Shown here: in pieces, positions 17,653-26,002 of the stretch
How positions within the stretch are numbered: the stretch's first letter is position 1
Layout of the letters: every line of letters begins with the position of its first letter
Source of the DNA: Paenibacillus_AB hodogayensis
Lineage (GTDB): Bacteria > Bacillota > Bacilli > Paenibacillales > NBRC-103111
Length of the DNA: 64,000 nucleotides
Reading direction: 5' to 3'
NCBI RefSeq assembly: GCF_039536325.1
Contig: NZ_BAAAYO010000021.1
Coordinates: forward strand, 496,001 to 560,000
The notes under the pieces: model-generated
Database searches by the model: none
Seen by the model: the letters and a program-made list of their open reading frames with translations, nothing else
What the model was told of the DNA's origin: nothing
Translations under genes and position numbers: made by a program

Positions 17653-18477
17653 ATGGAACCTATTTTCTTCGTCCATATCACGGATATTCATCTCAGCAAG
17701 CCGGGCAAGCAGCCCTTGTTCGGACTCACGATGTCCGACAAACTGCACCGTGTTTTTACGTACATCGGCAAACTGGAGACGAAGCCGGCTTTTGTCGTCA
17801 TCAGCGGCGATTTGACGCATGACGGTGATCTGGAGGACTACCGCTTTCTGCGCAGCTTCCTGCAAGAAGAGGAGCGGGCGCTCGGCGTGCCGATCCATGT
17901 GGCTCTTGGCAATCACGATACCCGCGAGCCGTTCCGCGAAGGATATCTCGAGGAGGAGCCTTCGGACGCTTCGTACTACTACAGCTTTAGGAACGCCGGG
18001 CTGCGCGTGGTCGTGCTCAATACGCAAGTACCGGGCACCCATGACGGGCGGCTGGACGCCGAGCAGCTGGACTGGCTGAAGCAAGAGCTGGCCGAGCCGG
18101 CGCCGGTCGGCACGATTCTCGTGCACCATCACCCGGTCGTGCTGACGCCGACGGCGATGATGGACAGCCACTTGCTGCAAAATCCGCAGGACTTGGCTGC
18201 GGCTATCGAAGGCAGTGACGTGATCGGTCTGCTGTCCGGCCACATTCATTTTCACAACGTCGGCGCGCTTGGCGGAGTTCCTTGCGCTTCGGCGGACGGC
18301 GTCGCATTCGGCTTGGATCCGATAGCGGAAGGGGTCATGCGCATGCTGGACCGTTCGGGCTTCAACTTCGTCCTCGTCAAGAACGGACAAATGATCGTCC
18401 AGCCGATGACAATGCCGGGCGAACAGCGTTTACTCGTGGAGTATGATCTGAAGAAGCTGCAGGCAGCGCATAGCTAA
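17653..18477 (+). CDS. CpdA-like metallophosphodiesterase
   Basis: A 274-residue class III cyclic-nucleotide-phosphodiesterase-like enzyme with all five metal motifs intact: TDIHLS, ISGDLTHDG, ALGNHDTR, VHHHPV and LSGHIHFHN. Such enzymes hydrolyse cAMP or glycerophosphodiesters (CpdA/GpdQ group). It starts six bases after the previous gene with an AGGA site, so the two are co-expressed. Paired with a UgpB-like binding protein downstream, a glycerophosphodiester-type substrate is a reasonable guess, but cyclic nucleotides or other diesters fit equally. Confidence 0.87.
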   Translation: MEPIFFVHITDIHLSKPGKQPLFGLTMSDKLHRVFTYIGKLETKPAFVVISGDLTHDGDLEDYRFLRSFLQEEERALGVPIHVALGNHDTREPFREGYLEEEPSDASYYYSFRNAGLRVVVLNTQVPGTHDGRLDAEQLDWLKQELAEPAPVGTILVHHHPVVLTPTAMMDSHLLQNPQDLAAAIEGSDVIGLLSGHIHFHNVGALGGVPCASADGVAFGLDPIAEGVMRMLDRSGFNFVLVKNGQMIVQPMTMPGEQRLLVEYDLKKLQAAHS

Positions 18478-18505
18478 ATGTGAGATAGGAGAGGGAGAGA
18501 TCATC

Positions 18506-19813
18506 GTGATCAGAAAAATCACAACAGCCGGCGTTGTAGCCTTGACGATGCTGACCTCAGCGGCATGCGGAAGCGCGAATCAGGAGAAGGGCGGTTCGGA
18601 GAACTCCTCCGGACAACCGACGAAAATTACGTTCTACAGCTACAACCTGGCGATTGCCAGCCAGAAGGAGGGCGTGCTGCAGCTCATTTCCGAATTTGAA
18701 GCGGCCCACCCGACGATTAAAATTGATCCGATTGCGATTGCTGCGAACGAAGTCAACACGAAGGTGCAGGCGGATATTGCGGCGGGCTCGCGTCCCGATG
18801 TGGCGCAGCTTGTCTTCGACGGGCTGGACTATGCCGTGCAAAATTATGGAGCAAAGGCGCTCGAGGATGTGGTGCCCGCCGATGAACTCAAAAAGAACTT
18901 CGAAGGCTTCTCTCCGAACGGGCTGAAGCTGGGGCAGCTCAAGGGCAAAACGTACGGTATGCCTTACACGTTCAGCACGCCGGTCTTATTCTATAACGCG
19001 AAAATCTTCCAAGATGCGGGGCTTGATCCGAGCCAACCGCCGAAGACGTGGGACGAAGTCAAACAAGCCGCTTTGCAGATTACGTCCAAAACGAATGCCG
19101 CGGGCGTTCACATCCAGGGGATGACCGGCGCGGATTGGGTTGCCCAGGCGCTGGTCGGCAGCAACGGCGGCAAAGTGCTCTCCGATGACCGCAAATCCAT
19201 CCAATTCGGCGAGCCTGCGGCCGTCGGCGCGATCACCATGTGGCGGGATCTTATCCAGAGCGGCGCTCACGACAAGTTGAACGACGGCGACGTGACGCAA
19301 TCGTTCAGCGAAGGAAAGCTCGGCATGCTGCTCACGACCAGCGCGCTGCAAAGCGGCTTCATCGCTGCGGCGAAAGCGGGAGGCTGGGAGCTGAAAAATG
19401 CGGCGATGCCTTCCTTCGGCAGCAAACCGACGACGCCGGTCAATTCCGGCAGCGCCCTGTTCATTTTGTCCGATGATCAAGCGAAGCAGAAGGCGGCGTG
19501 GGAGTTCGTGAAGTTTGTAACCAGCGAACGCGGCTACACGATCATCACGACCAAAATGGGCTACTTGCCGCTGCGTCCCGCCATCGTCGACGATCCCCAA
19601 TATTTGAAGGACTGGGTCGCGCAAAATCCGCTTGTGAAACCGAATCTGGAGCAGCTTACGCGCCTGCAGCCTTGGGTTTCCTATCCGGGCTCCAAATTCA
19701 GCCAAGTAGAATCCACCTTCCTGGATGCCGTGCAAAAATCGCTGCAAACGACCGGCGATATTACATCGATCATGCAGGATGCGCAGAAGCGCGCGCAGAC
19801 GCTGATTCAATAG
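18506..19813 (+). CDS. ABC transporter solute-binding lipoprotein (UgpB-like)
   Basis: A 435-residue family 1 solute-binding lipoprotein with lipobox TSAACGS (Cys near residue 19). Segments ITFYSYNLAIAS, NSGSALFILSDD and TKMGYLPLRPAIVDD are reminiscent of the UgpB glycerol-3-phosphate-binding group; this is family resemblance only. The start is a GTG at 18506 after GGAGAGGGAGAG. It feeds the permeases at 19898 and 20867, from which it is separated by a stem-loop that probably allows higher binding-protein expression. Confidence 0.88.
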   Translation: MIRKITTAGVVALTMLTSAACGSANQEKGGSENSSGQPTKITFYSYNLAIASQKEGVLQLISEFEAAHPTIKIDPIAIAANEVNTKVQADIAAGSRPDVAQLVFDGLDYAVQNYGAKALEDVVPADELKKNFEGFSPNGLKLGQLKGKTYGMPYTFSTPVLFYNAKIFQDAGLDPSQPPKTWDEVKQAALQITSKTNAAGVHIQGMTGADWVAQALVGSNGGKVLSDDRKSIQFGEPAAVGAITMWRDLIQSGAHDKLNDGDVTQSFSEGKLGMLLTTSALQSGFIAAAKAGGWELKNAAMPSFGSKPTTPVNSGSALFILSDDQAKQKAAWEFVKFVTSERGYTIITTKMGYLPLRPAIVDDPQYLKDWVAQNPLVKPNLEQLTRLQPWVSYPGSKFSQVESTFLDAVQKSLQTTGDITSIMQDAQKRAQTLIQ

Positions 19814-19821
19814 CTTGTACG

Positions 19822-19868
19822 GGATAAGCAGGGCCGCTTCCTTTACGAGGCGGTGCCGCCCCTTATCC
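19822..19868 (+). terminator. Intercistronic stem-loop after the binding-protein gene
   Basis: GGATAAG (19822-19828) pairs with CTTATCC (19862-19868), and the stem extends with GGGCCGC against GCCGCCC-type pairing. No T-run follows. Its place between a binding-protein gene and its permease is where partial terminators or mRNA-stabilising hairpins set subunit ratios. Confidence 0.5.
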
Positions 19869-19897
19869 GTGGAACATGGAAAGGAGAGAGAAATTCC

Positions 19898-20854
19898 ATG
19901 CATAACACGCTTGCAGGGGGAGCGCTCACGGAGCGGTCCAACCCTGTTCAGCGGGTACGCCGCAAGCGCTCGCCGAGCTGGATCATGCCGTGGCTTTACT
20001 TGCTGCCAGCGCTTCTGTCCATCGGCTTCTGGGTGTACCGTCCGCTGCTGCAGACGGTTCGGCTCAGCTTCTACGAGTGGAACATGCTGCCAACCTCGCC
20101 CCAAGTCTGGATGGGCTTCAAAAATTACCTGCTGTTGTTCACTCTGCCGGATATGAGCCAGGCGCTGCTGAACACGCTGGTGTACACCGTGGGAGTGCTG
20201 CCGTTCTCGCTCCTCATCCCGCTCGCCATTGCCATCTCCACCGACAACATCGGCAAACGATCGCGCACCCTGTATCGGGCGCTTGTCTTTGTGCCCATGA
20301 TCATGGCACCGGTCGCCGTGTCCGCGGTGTGGAGCTGGCTGATGAATCCGATGGGCGGCTTCATCAACAAAATGCTGATGGCGCTCCATCTGGTTCATGA
20401 TCCCATTCGTTTCTTTTCCGACGCCAACTATGCGATCTGGTCGGTCACGTTCATAACCGGCTGGAAGCTGATCGGCTTCAGCACCTTGATCTTCTCGGCC
20501 GCCTTGTCCGGGCTGAACAAGGAGTATGTGGAAGCCGCAAGAATGGACAGAGCCGGCCGCTGGCAAATTATTTGGCACGTGCTGCTGCCGCTGCTTTCGC
20601 CGACCATCATCTTCATGGCGATGCTCAGCACGCTGTTCGCGGCCGAATGGAGCTTTACGTACATCAATGTGTTGACGCAGGGCGGACCGATGAACTCCAC
20701 GACCAATATTTATTACTTGCTGTGGACGTACGGCTTCAAGACGTTCTCCGTCGGATCGAGTTCGGCGGCGGCGGTCGTTGTCGTATTCGGCTCGAGCCTG
20801 ATCGCGCTTGGTTTTATGAAGCTGTCGAACAAGCTGTCGTTCTACGATAACTAA
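19898..20854 (+). CDS. ABC sugar permease, MalF/UgpA type
   Basis: A 318-residue inner-membrane permease. It has the family opening (LLPALLSIGFWVYRPLLQTVRLSFYEW), six predicted membrane segments, and the EAA loop YVEAARMDRAGRWQIIWHVLLPLL that docks the ATPase. The ATG at 19898 follows AAAGGAGAGAG; an in-frame ATG at 19853 lies inside the preceding stem-loop and is less likely. It forms a heterodimer with the permease 12 bases downstream. As in the first cluster, no ATPase gene is nearby. Confidence 0.92.
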   Translation: MHNTLAGGALTERSNPVQRVRRKRSPSWIMPWLYLLPALLSIGFWVYRPLLQTVRLSFYEWNMLPTSPQVWMGFKNYLLLFTLPDMSQALLNTLVYTVGVLPFSLLIPLAIAISTDNIGKRSRTLYRALVFVPMIMAPVAVSAVWSWLMNPMGGFINKMLMALHLVHDPIRFFSDANYAIWSVTFITGWKLIGFSTLIFSAALSGLNKEYVEAARMDRAGRWQIIWHVLLPLLSPTIIFMAMLSTLFAAEWSFTYINVLTQGGPMNSTTNIYYLLWTYGFKTFSVGSSSAAAVVVVFGSSLIALGFMKLSNKLSFYDN

Positions 20855-20866
20855 GGAGGGACGGAC

Positions 20867-21697
20867 GTGAAGAAAACGTCTCTGGCCGTTTCCCGCAAAG
20901 CGCTGGCCGGCAAGCATGTCCTGCTGATCGCGCTGAGCTTGCTTGCTGTGTTTCCGTTCTACTGGATGCTGAATACGTCGTTCAAAACGCCCGGCGACAT
21001 TTATTCGACCTCATTGCTGCCGAAACACTGGACGTTCGACAATTACATTTATGCGTGGAAGGCCATTCCGATGGCGCGCATGATGGGGAACTCGCTGACC
21101 GTGGCGATCGTTCAGACCGTTACGCAACTGCTGACGAGCGTGCTGGCTGCCTATGCGTTTACCCGCTGGCAGTTCCGCGGTCAGACTGCGGTGTTTGCGC
21201 TCATTTCCCTTACTTGGCTTGTACCGTTCCAGGTCATCATGATTCCGAATTATGTCGTGATCAGCGGCTGGGGGCTGCGCAACCATTTGCTGGGGCTCAT
21301 TATACCGAACATCGTCTCGGCCTTCGCGGTGCTCCAGATGTATCATTCCTTCAAAATGTTCCCCAAAACGCTGATCGAAGCGGCCCGTCTCGACGGCGCC
21401 TCCGATTGGAGCGTGCTGTGGCGCACCATGTTTCCGAATTTGCGGGCGACGATCGCCTCGACTGGTGTCCTCTTGTTCATCTCGGCGTGGAATGACTACT
21501 TCTGGCCGCTGCTCGTCACGAATAAACCGCAATTCTCTACGTTACAGATCGGTCTGCAATCCTTTATGTCGACGGAAGCGAATCAATGGGGGCCGATGAT
21601 GGCCGCTACGACGATGGCCAGCCTGCCGATTCTCGTAATTTACCTGGTTTTGCAGCGACACATTATCGATTCTTTCTTAAAAGGCGGCTTGCGTTAA
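20867..21697 (+). CDS. ABC sugar permease, MalG/UgpE type
   Basis: A 276-residue inner-membrane permease with FPFYWMLNTSFKTPGDI, about six membrane segments, the EAA motif TLIEAARLDGASDWSVLWRTMFPNL and the typical ISAWNDYFWPLLVTN. The start is a GTG at 20867 after AAGGAGG. Its TAA stop overlaps the ATG of the GntR gene by one base (TAATG), tying regulator synthesis to the transporter operon. Confidence 0.92.
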   Translation: MKKTSLAVSRKALAGKHVLLIALSLLAVFPFYWMLNTSFKTPGDIYSTSLLPKHWTFDNYIYAWKAIPMARMMGNSLTVAIVQTVTQLLTSVLAAYAFTRWQFRGQTAVFALISLTWLVPFQVIMIPNYVVISGWGLRNHLLGLIIPNIVSAFAVLQMYHSFKMFPKTLIEAARLDGASDWSVLWRTMFPNLRATIASTGVLLFISAWNDYFWPLLVTNKPQFSTLQIGLQSFMSTEANQWGPMMAATTMASLPILVIYLVLQRHIIDSFLKGGLR

Positions 21698-22395
21698 TGA
21701 ATTCACTTGTACCCGGTGAACGGGAATATCCACAACAAACGGGCTTGGCTAAGCCTTCCTTGGAAAAGTTAGCCTATCAACAAATCCGCGAGCAAATTAT
21801 TAACGGGCACTATTTGCCCGGCATGCTGCTCTCGGAGAATGAACTGGCCGAACGGTACGGCATGAGCCGGACACCGATTCGGGCGGCAATCTCCTTGTTG
21901 GAGACGGAGGGCTTCGTCGAGTCGATCCGGGGGCGCGGCGTCTTCGTGAAAGACATCTCGTTCCGGGAGTTTCACGAGATGTTTGAGGTGCTGTCCTCGC
22001 TTCAGCTGTACAGCCTGGACATCGCCGGTCTGCGGCAGCTTAGCTTCGACTTGCCGGCGCTGGAAGCCCATCTGGAGCGGCAGCTGCGCGCCTCCGAGGA
22101 GGACGACTACCGCACCTATTATGAAAGCGGGATTCTCTTTATTCAAACGATGCTGCTCGTCGTCAAGAATGCGAGCATGCTGCACATGATCGATCAAATA
22201 AAAGGCAAATACATGTTCAAAATCATTTCGTACCGCAAGCTGCATGTCCACACGCTGCCGAAGCCGCAGCAATCGGGGCATTTCAATAAACGCATTTATC
22301 AGGCGCTGGCAGCGGGAGACCATGACGAAGCCAAACGGATCGTCCTGGAACTGATTGAGCGAACGCGCCAGCAACTGCAATATTTTGACATCTAG
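21697..22395 (+). CDS. GntR family regulator, FadR-like subgroup
   Basis: A 232-residue regulator. The N-terminal winged helix (about residues 20-90) has AYQQIREQIINGHYLPG, LAERYGMSRTPIRAAISLLETEG and the wing SIRGRGVFV. The C-terminal helical domain ends like FCD domains (RIYQALAAGDHDEAKRIVLELIERTRQQL) but lacks the usual Asp/His metal ligands, so the ligand mode may differ. It is read through from the permease gene (TAATG overlap) without a strong ribosome binding site, implying translational coupling and autoregulation. It probably represses the 16657-23279 operon. Its stop codon falls within the left arm of a dispersed palindromic repeat. Confidence 0.85.
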   Translation: MNSLVPGEREYPQQTGLAKPSLEKLAYQQIREQIINGHYLPGMLLSENELAERYGMSRTPIRAAISLLETEGFVESIRGRGVFVKDISFREFHEMFEVLSSLQLYSLDIAGLRQLSFDLPALEAHLERQLRASEEDDYRTYYESGILFIQTMLLVVKNASMLHMIDQIKGKYMFKIISYRKLHVHTLPKPQQSGHFNKRIYQALAAGDHDEAKRIVLELIERTRQQLQYFDI

Positions 22396-22500
22396 TACAA
22401 AGTCAGACCTTCAACGGTATTCTTGGAATAGACTGACTCCCTTGCACCCCAAGGGATCGGGCCTTCCCGAATACACAGGATTAGCTCTGACTTTGTACTA
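22393..22500. repeat. Palindromic dispersed repeat, full copy (108 bp)
   Basis: Perfect 15-bp terminal inverted repeats TAGTACAAAGTCAGA (22393-22407) and TCTGACTTTGTACTA (22486-22500) enclose internal hairpins: CCCTTGCACCCCAAGGG and TCGGGCCTTCCCGA. A partial copy, about 88% identical over 50 bases and in opposite orientation, lies at 57387-57445. It has no coding capacity. It looks like a small non-autonomous palindromic element or a structured intercistronic RNA. The left arm supplies the stop codon of the GntR gene. Confidence 0.75.
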
Positions 22501-22541
22501 ACCGAGCAGTCATCCTATAACAGAAACGGTGATTACACGTG

Positions 22542-23279
22542 ATGAATCCATTGGTGAAAACAGGGGAGCGCATCCTTTCCGTGCAGGGCGCCTATAATGT
22601 GCGCGATTTGGGCGGCTACGCGACGAAGGAAGGCGACACCACGAATTGGGGAACGTTTTATCGGGCGGACGGCTTGCACCAGCTGTCGGATGAAAGTCGG
22701 GCGCATCTCACGGAGAGGGGCATTGCGAGTGTCATCGATCTTCGGCACGCCAAAGAGGTGGAGGAGAAGCAGAACGTATTTGCGGACTATGCGGGTGTCG
22801 ACTACCACAACATTTCCTTGATCAATCCGACCTCGCTCGCGAACAGCCAGGTGCGCAGCCTGGGGGACTTGTATATCGGCATGCTGGAAGGCTCGCAAAC
22901 GGAACTGGCACAGATCTTCGCCTTGCTGGCAGAAAGCGGCGACAGCGCCGTCCTGTACCATTGCACGGCAGGTAAAGACAGAACAGGCGTTGTTTCCGCG
23001 CTGCTGCTGGCATTGGCAGACGTGCCGCAGGAGACGATCATCGAAGACTACAGCTTGACGGCCGATTGTTTGACGCCATTGATGGATGAACTGCGTCGCG
23101 GTCGTCCCGACGGGATACCGGCGGAGATGTACGAGCATTTTATCGGCTGCGACGCCGGCAATATGGTCATGATGCTGGAGCATCTCACCGAGAAGTACGC
23201 GAACGCAGAGGGCTACCTGTGCGCGATCGGGCTTTCAGAGGCGCAAATTCTGGCGCTGAAGGGGCGTTTGGTCGGTTAA
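22542..23279 (+). CDS. Tyrosine/phosphoinositide-type phosphatase (Y_phosphatase3 family)
   Basis: A 245-residue phosphatase with the N-terminal family signature NVRDLGGYAT and the catalytic P-loop HCTAGKDRTG, where the Cys is the nucleophile and the Arg binds phosphate. Lys and Asp inside the loop are typical of bacterial LipA/MptpB-like members that dephosphorylate phosphotyrosine and phosphoinositides. ATG 22542 is used; an adjacent in-frame GTG at 22539 is equally possible because the ribosome binding site is poor. It follows the dispersed repeat and ends the operon of two phosphoesterases and an importer. I infer that it removes phosphate from the imported compound. No secretion signal is present. 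Confidence 0.87.
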   Translation: MNPLVKTGERILSVQGAYNVRDLGGYATKEGDTTNWGTFYRADGLHQLSDESRAHLTERGIASVIDLRHAKEVEEKQNVFADYAGVDYHNISLINPTSLANSQVRSLGDLYIGMLEGSQTELAQIFALLAESGDSAVLYHCTAGKDRTGVVSALLLALADVPQETIIEDYSLTADCLTPLMDELRRGRPDGIPAEMYEHFIGCDAGNMVMMLEHLTEKYANAEGYLCAIGLSEAQILALKGRLVG

Positions 23280-23309
23280 GGAAGGCGTCATTTGCGCCGA
23301 ACATAGAGA

Positions 23310-23344
23310 GGCACGCCCCTGGTTGAAGAGGCGTGCCATTTTTT
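23310..23344 (+). terminator. Rho-independent terminator
   Basis: A perfect 8-bp stem GGCACGCC / GGCGTGCC is followed by ATTTTTT, 31 bases after the phosphatase stop. It ends the phosphoesterase/importer operon. Confidence 0.9.
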
Positions 23345-23387
23345 CGTGATGCTTTACGCTTCTTCCTGTTTATAACTTAATTATGAA

Positions 23388-23416
23388 TTGCGAAGTCCCT
23401 TTATGTGTGTTAGAAT
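23388..23416 (+). promoter_or_regulatory. Sigma-A type promoter for the ROK/MFS pair
   Basis: A -35 TTGCGA (23388-23393) and a -10 TAGAAT (23411-23416) are separated by 17 bases, about 33 bases before the ROK gene start. Confidence 0.55.
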
Positions 23417-23449
23417 GGCAACTAATTAAAGATGTTTAATAAGTGAGGG

Positions 23450-24487
23450 GTGGAGGAAATAATAAATCAATCTTTTATCAATCCGAAAATGATGGGAGAT
23501 ATGATTCGTCAACATATTCGTGCAACGCTTTATCAAGAAAAAGAGTCGACTAAGGTTGAGATTGCACAAAGCACGGGCATTAGCTTTCCAACAATAAGTA
23601 AAACAATCGATGAGATGCAAGATGCGGGTGAGGTGTTGTTGGTTGGTTTGGGCATATCAAGCGGCGGTAGACGACCAAGCACCTATAAGTTGAGTCCCAC
23701 CTATATGACGGGGCTGGCCGTATGCCTTGAGAAAGATTTCTCTTCATACTTGGTACTTGACTACGAGGGGGAAATCATTCGGCGGGAAATACTTCCTGGG
23801 GTGCTGCAAGTCGGCCCTGAACTCCTGACTGAACAGATTGGCACGTTTTTGGCGCTTTACCCAAATCTGCGCGTTCTTACACTAGGTGTCCCTGGTGCAG
23901 TGAATAACGGTTGTACATTTCACATTCCTGGCTATGAACGATTTAAGAACTTCAACTTCAAGGCCTTTTATGAGGAGCGCTTTTCTCTCCGGGTCCAAGT
24001 TGAAAATGACATGAATGCCACGGTTATCGGTTATTATGACCACGTAGGCAATGATGATTCACTCTCTCTTGTGTACCTGTACTTGGGTAAGAACGGACCA
24101 GGTGCCGGAATTATTGTAAATGGGCATGTAATTAGAGGCAGAACTTTTTTTTCAGGCGAAGTTTCTTATGTACCGCTGTCTGGTAATCAGAACTTTGTTC
24201 AACTGCTTGATGATGCTTTTGCAACACAGGACATTAATGAGAGTCGTCTAAGGCTTGTGGAAGCCATTAGTCGCCTTGTTGTAGCCTTCACAGCTACTAT
24301 TAATCCACATAGTGTCATCTTCTGCAACTCAGAACTAACCCATAACGATCTTGTCCAAATTCGACATAAAAGTGCTTCGTTTGTACCTGAAGAGAATCTG
24401 CCCGATCTTATTGTTAGTGACTGGCAACAGGATTATTTTCACGGACTGCATCAGATGACAGTGAGAAATATGCTAGTAGTGAATTAA
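23450..24487 (+). CDS. ROK family transcriptional regulator
   Basis: A 345-residue NagC/XylR-type regulator. A winged helix-turn-helix (about 15-75: STKVEIAQSTGISFPTISKT, with SGGRRPSTYKLS) is followed by a sugar-kinase-like ROK domain (TLGVPGAVNNG, VENDMNATVIGYY, YLGKNGPGAGIIVNG). The cysteine-rich zinc motif of catalytic ROK kinases is absent, which supports a purely regulatory role with sugar as effector. The start is set at GTG 23450; GGAGG at 23452-23456 lies just inside this start, so an ATG at 23492 cannot be excluded. It is followed 15 bases later by an MFS transporter gene that it probably controls. Confidence 0.85.
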   Translation: MEEIINQSFINPKMMGDMIRQHIRATLYQEKESTKVEIAQSTGISFPTISKTIDEMQDAGEVLLVGLGISSGGRRPSTYKLSPTYMTGLAVCLEKDFSSYLVLDYEGEIIRREILPGVLQVGPELLTEQIGTFLALYPNLRVLTLGVPGAVNNGCTFHIPGYERFKNFNFKAFYEERFSLRVQVENDMNATVIGYYDHVGNDDSLSLVYLYLGKNGPGAGIIVNGHVIRGRTFFSGEVSYVPLSGNQNFVQLLDDAFATQDINESRLRLVEAISRLVVAFTATINPHSVIFCNSELTHNDLVQIRHKSASFVPEENLPDLIVSDWQQDYFHGLHQMTVRNMLVVN

Positions 24488-24502
24488 AACGGGGGAACAA
24501 TT

Positions 24503-25720
24503 ATGAACCGTTCATTAAACAGCCGACAAATTCAATTATGGCGGATTGCCATTTATTTTATTTTTGCCCTCCCTGGTTTTGCTATCGCATCATGGGTATC
24601 TCGTACGCCAAATATAAGGGATGCCTTGGGAGCTACAACCGCACAAATGGGGTGGATTATTTTTGGGCTTGCTGTAGGCGCAATAATTGGACTATTGGTT
24701 GCCAGCCATCTTATTGCAAATAGGGGCGGGCGATTTGTAATGATAGCGGGCTTAGTGGTGAGCTCGGTTGGACTGATAGTTGTAGGATTGGCTGGTACTT
24801 GGTTAACTAGCGGGATCATCTTGTTTTTGGGATTAGCTGTATTCGGTTTTGGGAACGGAATTTGTGATGTAGCGATGAACGTAGAGGGAACGGCAGTTGA
24901 GAGAGCCGCTCAAAAGTCGCTTCTAACCGGTTTTCATGCCACGTTTAGTCTGGGTACACTGCTTGGGGCAATGACAGGATCAGCAGCAATTAAAGCGGGT
25001 GTCTCCGTTACAGTCCACATGATGTTAGCGGTGATAGTTATTATACTTTCTATTCTATTTTTATACCGACTGGTGCCGGCAGGTACCGGTCAGGAAAATG
25101 ACGATGATTCTAATGATCCACCAATGAGCGCTAGGGAAAGAATGGCCATATGGAAAGAGCGTCGTACGGTTCTGATTGGTATTATTGTGCTTGGAATGGC
25201 TTTTGCTGAAGGATCGGCAAATGACTGGCTACCGCTTATTATGGTGGATGGTTACAAAGTTACGCCAGCAATAGGATCATTCGCTTTTGGTCTATTTGTG
25301 GCAGCTATGACGATTGGCCGTGCCGCAGGGGGGATGTTGCTGGACCGATTCGGAAGAGTAGCTGTTCTAAGGGCGTCCGCTCTTTTTGCGATTGCAGGGC
25401 TGCTTTTAGTTATAGCGGGGCTGAACTACGGGGTAGCATATATAGGAATTGTGTTATGGGGTCTCGGTGCTGCATTCGGCTTCCCTGTGGGCCTATCTGC
25501 CGCAGGAGACGATCCGCGTGGAGTAGCGGCAAGAGTGGGCGCAGTGTCAACTGTTGGTTACCTTGCTTTCCTTGTTGGCCCACCCGTTTTGGGGATTATC
25601 GGAGAGTCGGTTGGTTTACTCCGTGCCCTGATTTTCGTTCTTATCGCAGTAACTATCGCTGGCTTGTTGTCACAAGCGGCAAGACCCATTGCACAGGATA
25701 ACAAAATAAAAAGAGTATGA
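24503..25720 (+). CDS. MFS transporter (YbjJ-like)
   Basis: A 405-residue membrane protein with about twelve hydrophobic segments and MFS features: the GGRFVMIAGLV loop between segments 2 and 3 and MLLDRFGRVAVLRAS between 8 and 9. The start PGFAIASWVSRTPNIRDALGAT is like the YbjJ/FucP-related group, which includes sugar and drug exporters. ATG 24503 follows CGGGGGAA. It is probably co-transcribed with the ROK regulator. Substrate unknown; a sugar or sugar derivative fits the regulator. Confidence 0.85.
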   Translation: MNRSLNSRQIQLWRIAIYFIFALPGFAIASWVSRTPNIRDALGATTAQMGWIIFGLAVGAIIGLLVASHLIANRGGRFVMIAGLVVSSVGLIVVGLAGTWLTSGIILFLGLAVFGFGNGICDVAMNVEGTAVERAAQKSLLTGFHATFSLGTLLGAMTGSAAIKAGVSVTVHMMLAVIVIILSILFLYRLVPAGTGQENDDDSNDPPMSARERMAIWKERRTVLIGIIVLGMAFAEGSANDWLPLIMVDGYKVTPAIGSFAFGLFVAAMTIGRAAGGMLLDRFGRVAVLRASALFAIAGLLLVIAGLNYGVAYIGIVLWGLGAAFGFPVGLSAAGDDPRGVAARVGAVSTVGYLAFLVGPPVLGIIGESVGLLRALIFVLIAVTIAGLLSQAARPIAQDNKIKRV

Positions 25721-25754
25721 AGCTCAAATTCCCATAAAGATAGTCCAAAGGTGA

Positions 25755-25862
25755 AATTGTGAGCATAGCAAGGATGCGGTGGTCGCTTTCACCGAAGGCT
25801 ACCGCAGTGTGCGCCCAGCGACAGAAACGGGTGCGCGGGCATTGATGCGAGTTAGCTCCTGA
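25755..25862 (+). pseudogene. C-terminal gene fragment, possibly phosphotransferase-like
   Basis: An open tail of about 35 codons containing AFTEGYRSVRP and ending at a TGA (25860-25862) has no start or ribosome binding site. The EGYRSVRP motif is reminiscent of the C-terminal part of aminoglycoside-phosphotransferase-like kinases, but the match is short. The remainder of 25721-26002 is intergenic. Confidence 0.2.
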
Positions 25863-25962
25863 ACAACTTGACATGACCGCTTGCCTCTCATGGATATGGC
25901 GTTAGACCACATGATCCTGTTATTTGCTCATGGGGTGAATGTGGTGCGCTTATGTTTTTTTA

Positions 25963-25981
25963 TGGTATGATCATCATACTA
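25963..25981 (+). promoter_or_regulatory. Candidate operator of the GntR regulator (autoregulation)
   Basis: TGGTATGATCATCATACTA contains the 15-bp palindrome GTATGATCATCATAC (25965-25979) with 7-bp arms. It shares ATGGTATGA with the large operator at 26890-26926 and approximates the FadR-type half-site rule TNGTNNNACNA. It lies 22 bases before the regulator start codon. Confidence 0.55.
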
Positions 25982-26002
25982 ATATATTTGGATGTGTGAT
26001 AT

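Noticed and set aside
18986..20917. A 643-codon open frame on the minus strand across the second binding-protein and permease genes
   Set aside because: It lies antisense to two clearly real genes, has no ribosome binding site, and its sequence is rich in Arg, His and Gln in the way of a shadow frame in high-GC third positions.
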